Source of the DNA: an uncultured Methylocystaceae bacterium | GTDB taxonomy: Bacteria > Pseudomonadota > Alphaproteobacteria > Rhizobiales > Beijerinckiaceae | Length of the DNA stretch: 8,125 bases | Assembly: GCA_945956975.1 (NCBI GenBank) | Contig: CAMFKC010000082.1 | Location: 1 to 8,125 of the forward strand | Direction: 5' to 3' | Shown here: positions 5,858 to 8,125 of the stretch, one piece after another | How the letters are laid out: every line of letters begins with the position of its first letter | Position numbering within the stretch: position 1 is the stretch's first letter | The notes under the pieces: model-generated | Seen by the model: the letters and a program-made list of their open reading frames with translations, nothing else | The model's database searches: none | What the model was told of the DNA's origin: nothing | Position numbers and translations under genes: made by a program

Positions 5858-6949
5858 ATGACCAAAGCTACAGGCCCGCTCAGCGGAGTCCGCATCGTCG
5901 AATTCGCCGGCATCGGGCCCGGCCCCTTCGCCTGCATGCTCATGTCGGACATGGGCGCCGACGTCATCGCCATCCAGCGGCCGGGCCACGGCCGCAATCA
6001 TCCCGGCAATTTCGTCAATCGCGGCCGCCGCACGATCGAACTCGATCTGAAGAAGGCCGAGGACGTCGCGACCGCGAAGCAACTCGTCGCCAAGGCCGAC
6101 ATTCTCGTCGAGGGCTTCCGCCCCGGCGTGATGGAAAAGCTCGGCCTCGGTCCCGACGAGATGCTGAAGTCGAACGCCAAGCTGGTCTATGCGCGCATGA
6201 CCGGCTGGGGCCAGGAAGGCCCGCTCGCCATGGCCGCCGGCCATGACATCAACTACGTCGCCGTCACCGGCGCGCTCGACTCGTTCCGTGCGCGCAAGGG
6301 CGGCCTCGTCTCACCCCTCAACCTCGTCGGCGATTACGGCGGCGGCGCGCTCTATCTCGTCGTGGGCGCGCTCGCCGCGCTCATCTCGTCGCGCGCGACC
6401 GGCAAGGGCCAGGTGGTCGACGTCGCCATGTGCGACGGCGTCGCCAGCCTGATCACCATGTTCCATGCGCTGACGGCGATGGGCGTGTGGACGAACAAGC
6501 CCGGAGAAAACCTGCTGGACGGCGGCGCGCCGTTCTACGGTCCGTTCGAGTGCAAGGACGGCAAGTTCTTCACCATCGGCGCCATCGAGCCGCAATTCTA
6601 CGCGGAACTGCTGCAGCGCGCGGGCATCGACGATCCCGATTTCAAGGACCAGAACAACCGCGCCAAGTGGCCTGCGCAGCGCGAGAAGATGGAGGCCATC
6701 TTCAAGACCAAGACGCGCGACGAATGGTCGAAGCTGCTCGAAGGCACCGACGCCTGCGCCATGGCGGTCTATTCGATGGACGAGGCGAAGAGCCATCCGC
6801 ATCTCGTCGCGCGCAAGACCTTCGTGGAGCACGCAGGCGCCGTGCAGCCTGCGCCCGCGCCGCGCTTCTCCGGCACGCCCTCGCAGATCCAGTCCGCGCC
6901 GATGGAAGGCCGGATCGAGCCCGCGGCGGCGGTGGCTGCGTGGAGTTGA
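5858..6949 (+). CDS. Alpha-methylacyl-CoA racemase-like, CoA-transferase family III
   Basis: A 363-residue family III (CaiB/BaiF) protein that resembles alpha-methylacyl-CoA racemase over its whole length. The N-terminus GPLSGVRIVEFAGIGPGPFA (6-25) is the family signature. Residues matching the mycobacterial racemase MCR (His126, Asp156, Glu241) are all present at a constant offset of 3: His129 in AAGHDINY, Asp159 in LNLVGDYGGG, and Glu244 in GAIEPQFY. This favours a racemase interconverting (2R)- and (2S)-2-methylacyl-CoA over a CoA transferase. The frame is open upstream to 5720, but ATG 5858 is preferred: AGAGGA lies 3 nt before it (short but usable), homologues begin here, and the extension is repeat sequence. 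It lies between the hydratase and the SDR dehydrogenase, so branched-chain beta-oxidation is a reasonable role. Activity as a transferase on other acyl-CoAs cannot be excluded. Confidence 0.93.
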   Translation: MTKATGPLSGVRIVEFAGIGPGPFACMLMSDMGADVIAIQRPGHGRNHPGNFVNRGRRTIELDLKKAEDVATAKQLVAKADILVEGFRPGVMEKLGLGPDEMLKSNAKLVYARMTGWGQEGPLAMAAGHDINYVAVTGALDSFRARKGGLVSPLNLVGDYGGGALYLVVGALAALISSRATGKGQVVDVAMCDGVASLITMFHALTAMGVWTNKPGENLLDGGAPFYGPFECKDGKFFTIGAIEPQFYAELLQRAGIDDPDFKDQNNRAKWPAQREKMEAIFKTKTRDEWSKLLEGTDACAMAVYSMDEAKSHPHLVARKTFVEHAGAVQPAPAPRFSGTPSQIQSAPMEGRIEPAAAVAAWS

Positions 6950-6971
6950 AAGCAAACTAGCGGCGCTTCTC

Positions 6972-7110
6972 CCTCCCCTTTATGGGGAGCGTGGCGAGCG
7001 AAGCGAGCCGGGTGGGGCGGGAGTATCGCCCACCAAGATTGTAGCCGCCGCTTTCGGCGTCGGGCCCCACCCGCGATGCTACGCATCGCGGCCTCCCCAT
7101 AGAGGGGAGG
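6972..7110. repeat. Intergenic inverted repeat, GGGGAG-type
   Basis: This element occupies most of the 224-bp gap between the racemase-like and SDR genes. The outer arms 6972-6989 and 7093-7110 are complementary at 17 of 18 positions. Inside, GGGTGGGGC (7010-7018) pairs with GCCCCACCC (7064-7072), and CCGCGATGC (7071-7079) pairs with GCATCGCGG (7083-7091). It is a different family from the two other repeats here. The final 63 bp before the SDR gene show no clear promoter, so that gene is probably read through from upstream. Confidence 0.8.
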
Positions 7111-7173
7111 TAGGGCGCCCGAGTTCCAGCGAATTAGATTTCTCGACACCAACACCAACGAAAGGAACACAAC

Positions 7174-7932
7174 ATGGATCTCAACGGTCTCTCAGTCTTC
7201 GTCACCGGCGGCGGCTCGGGCCTCGGCGCCGCCACCGCGCGTCTCATGGCCGCCAAGGGCGCCAAGGTCGCCTGCTTCGACCTTAACAAGGACAATGCCG
7301 AGAAGGTCGCCAAGGAAATCGGCGGCCTCGGCATCGGCGGCAACGTCGTCAACGAAGATGAGGTCAAGGCCGCGCTCGACGCCGCCACCGCCGCCAACGG
7401 CGTGCCGCGCGTTCTCATGAACTGCGCCGGCATCGGCAACGCCATCACGACCGTCAACAAGAACGGCGCCTTCCCGCTCGACGCGTTCAAGCGGATCATC
7501 GACGTGAACCTGATCGGCTCGTTCAACGTGCTGCGTCTGGCCGCCGAGCGCATGTCGAAGGAAGCCCCGCTCGGCGAAGAGCGCGGCGTCGTCATCAACA
7601 CGGCGTCGGTCGCCGCCTTCGACGGCCAGGTCGGCCAGGCCGCCTATTCCGCCTCCAAGGGCGGCGTCGTCGGCATGACCCTGCCGATCGCGCGCGACCT
7701 CGCCCGCTTCGGCATCCGCGTCAACACGATCGCGCCGGGCCTGTTCCTCACGCCGCTGATGCAGGGCCTGTCGGAAGAAGCGCAGCGCAGCCTCGGCGCG
7801 CAGGTGCCGTTCCCGCCGCGCCTGGGCGATCCCAAGGAATACGCGATGCTCGCGGTGGCCATCGTCGAGAACCCGATGCTCAACGCCGAAACGATCCGCC
7901 TCGACGGCGCGATCCGCATGGCCCCGCGGTGA
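7174..7932 (+). CDS. 3-hydroxyacyl-CoA dehydrogenase type II (HSD17B10-like SDR)
   Basis: A 252-residue classical short-chain dehydrogenase. The dinucleotide loop is TGGGSGLG (11-18), and Asp36 at the end of beta-2 (ACFDLN) indicates NAD rather than NADP. NCAGI is at 83-87 and Asn112 is the structural Asn. The catalytic pair Tyr158/Lys162 sits in YSASK, and Ser145 is in NTASVAAF. The segments INTASVAAFDGQVGQAAYSA and TIAPGLF, and the C-terminal IRLDGAIRM, are close to human HSD17B10, which oxidises 3-hydroxyacyl-CoA and 2-methyl-3-hydroxybutyryl-CoA. The ATG at 7174 has AAAGGA 8 nt upstream. Third gene of the rightward set, it supplies the 3-ketoacyl-CoA for the thiolase. Its role could correspond to LvaD in levulinate catabolism, but ordinary isoleucine or fatty-acid breakdown would use the same enzyme. 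Confidence 0.95.
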   Translation: MDLNGLSVFVTGGGSGLGAATARLMAAKGAKVACFDLNKDNAEKVAKEIGGLGIGGNVVNEDEVKAALDAATAANGVPRVLMNCAGIGNAITTVNKNGAFPLDAFKRIIDVNLIGSFNVLRLAAERMSKEAPLGEERGVVINTASVAAFDGQVGQAAYSASKGGVVGMTLPIARDLARFGIRVNTIAPGLFLTPLMQGLSEEAQRSLGAQVPFPPRLGDPKEYAMLAVAIVENPMLNAETIRLDGAIRMAPR

Positions 7933-7952
7933 TTTGATTTTTCGTCATGTGG

Positions 7953-8086
7953 CCTTCTCCTGCTTGCGGGAGAAGGTGGGCCCCGCGCAGCGGGGTCGGA
8001 TGAGGGGCGCGCCGCTCTACGTCTGATTCTCGCAATCGCGGCGCCCTCACCCGACCCTCGCTCACGCGAGGGCCACCCTCTCCCGC
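7953..8086 (-). repeat. Composite palindromic intergenic repeat, copy 2
   Basis: Downstream of the SDR gene this is the inverted counterpart of the element at 430-575. The block 8040-8086 is the exact reverse complement of 444-490. The near-palindrome at 7953-7976 corresponds to the 24-bp palindrome at 552-575 with one changed base. A further stem CCCCGC/GCGGGG lies at 7981-7995. After 8086 the copy diverges, so the outermost hairpin arm seen in copy 1 is missing. No gene is visible from 7933 to the window end. Confidence 0.85.
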
Positions 8087-8125
8087 TTTAAGGGATATGG
8101 CAGTACCGACAAGCGCCAGAAGAAA

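Noticed and set aside
7953..7995. Rho-independent terminator after the dehydrogenase gene
   Set aside because: Strong stems are present but no run of T follows; the stems belong to a repeat family that also occurs inside the other gene set.

Overview
This window is about 8.1 kb of GC-rich DNA. Codon usage, the gene families and several kinds of short palindromic intergenic repeat suggest an alphaproteobacterium, probably of the order Hyphomicrobiales (Bradyrhizobium/Rhodopseudomonas-like). The genus cannot be fixed from the sequence alone. No RNA gene, CRISPR array, transposase or phage gene is visible. All eight genes are acyl-CoA metabolism enzymes or their partners.

Layout: two gene sets diverge from a 207-bp regulatory region (4712-4918). 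Leftward on the minus strand, in transcription order, are a thiolase (4711-3542), an aminoglycoside-phosphotransferase-fold kinase (3414-2404), a small DUF6285-like protein (2393-2010), an acyl-CoA dehydrogenase (1882-584) and the first 134 residues of an enoyl-CoA hydratase/isomerase-family protein cut by the window edge (403-1). Rightward on the plus strand are an enoyl-CoA hydratase (4919-5698), an alpha-methylacyl-CoA racemase-like CoA-transferase family III protein (5858-6949) and a type II 3-hydroxyacyl-CoA dehydrogenase of the SDR family (7174-7932).

How the genes may work together: hydratase, SDR dehydrogenase and thiolase can carry out the last three steps of a beta-oxidation spiral, and the racemase would handle 2-methyl-branched acyl-CoAs. 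The most distinctive part is kinase + DUF6285 + acyl-CoA dehydrogenase. This trio matches the LvaA/LvaB/LvaC logic of Pseudomonas putida levulinate catabolism, and the kinase-dehydrogenase fusion of mammalian ACAD10/ACAD11. In those systems a 4-hydroxyacyl-CoA is phosphorylated and the phosphate is then eliminated, so that beta-oxidation can continue. I infer that this locus degrades a hydroxylated and possibly methyl-branched acyl chain; the substrate is unknown. No acyl-CoA ligase and no regulator lie in the window.

Intergenic DNA: five of the gaps between or after genes carry palindromic repeat DNA, and a sixth (thiolase/kinase) is almost entirely a 37-bp inverted repeat whose inner arm contains the kinase Shine-Dalgarno. 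The DUF6285 gene follows the kinase by only 10 bp and has no repeat. The divergent promoter region has no repeat of these families but holds a clean nested dyad that looks like a repressor operator.
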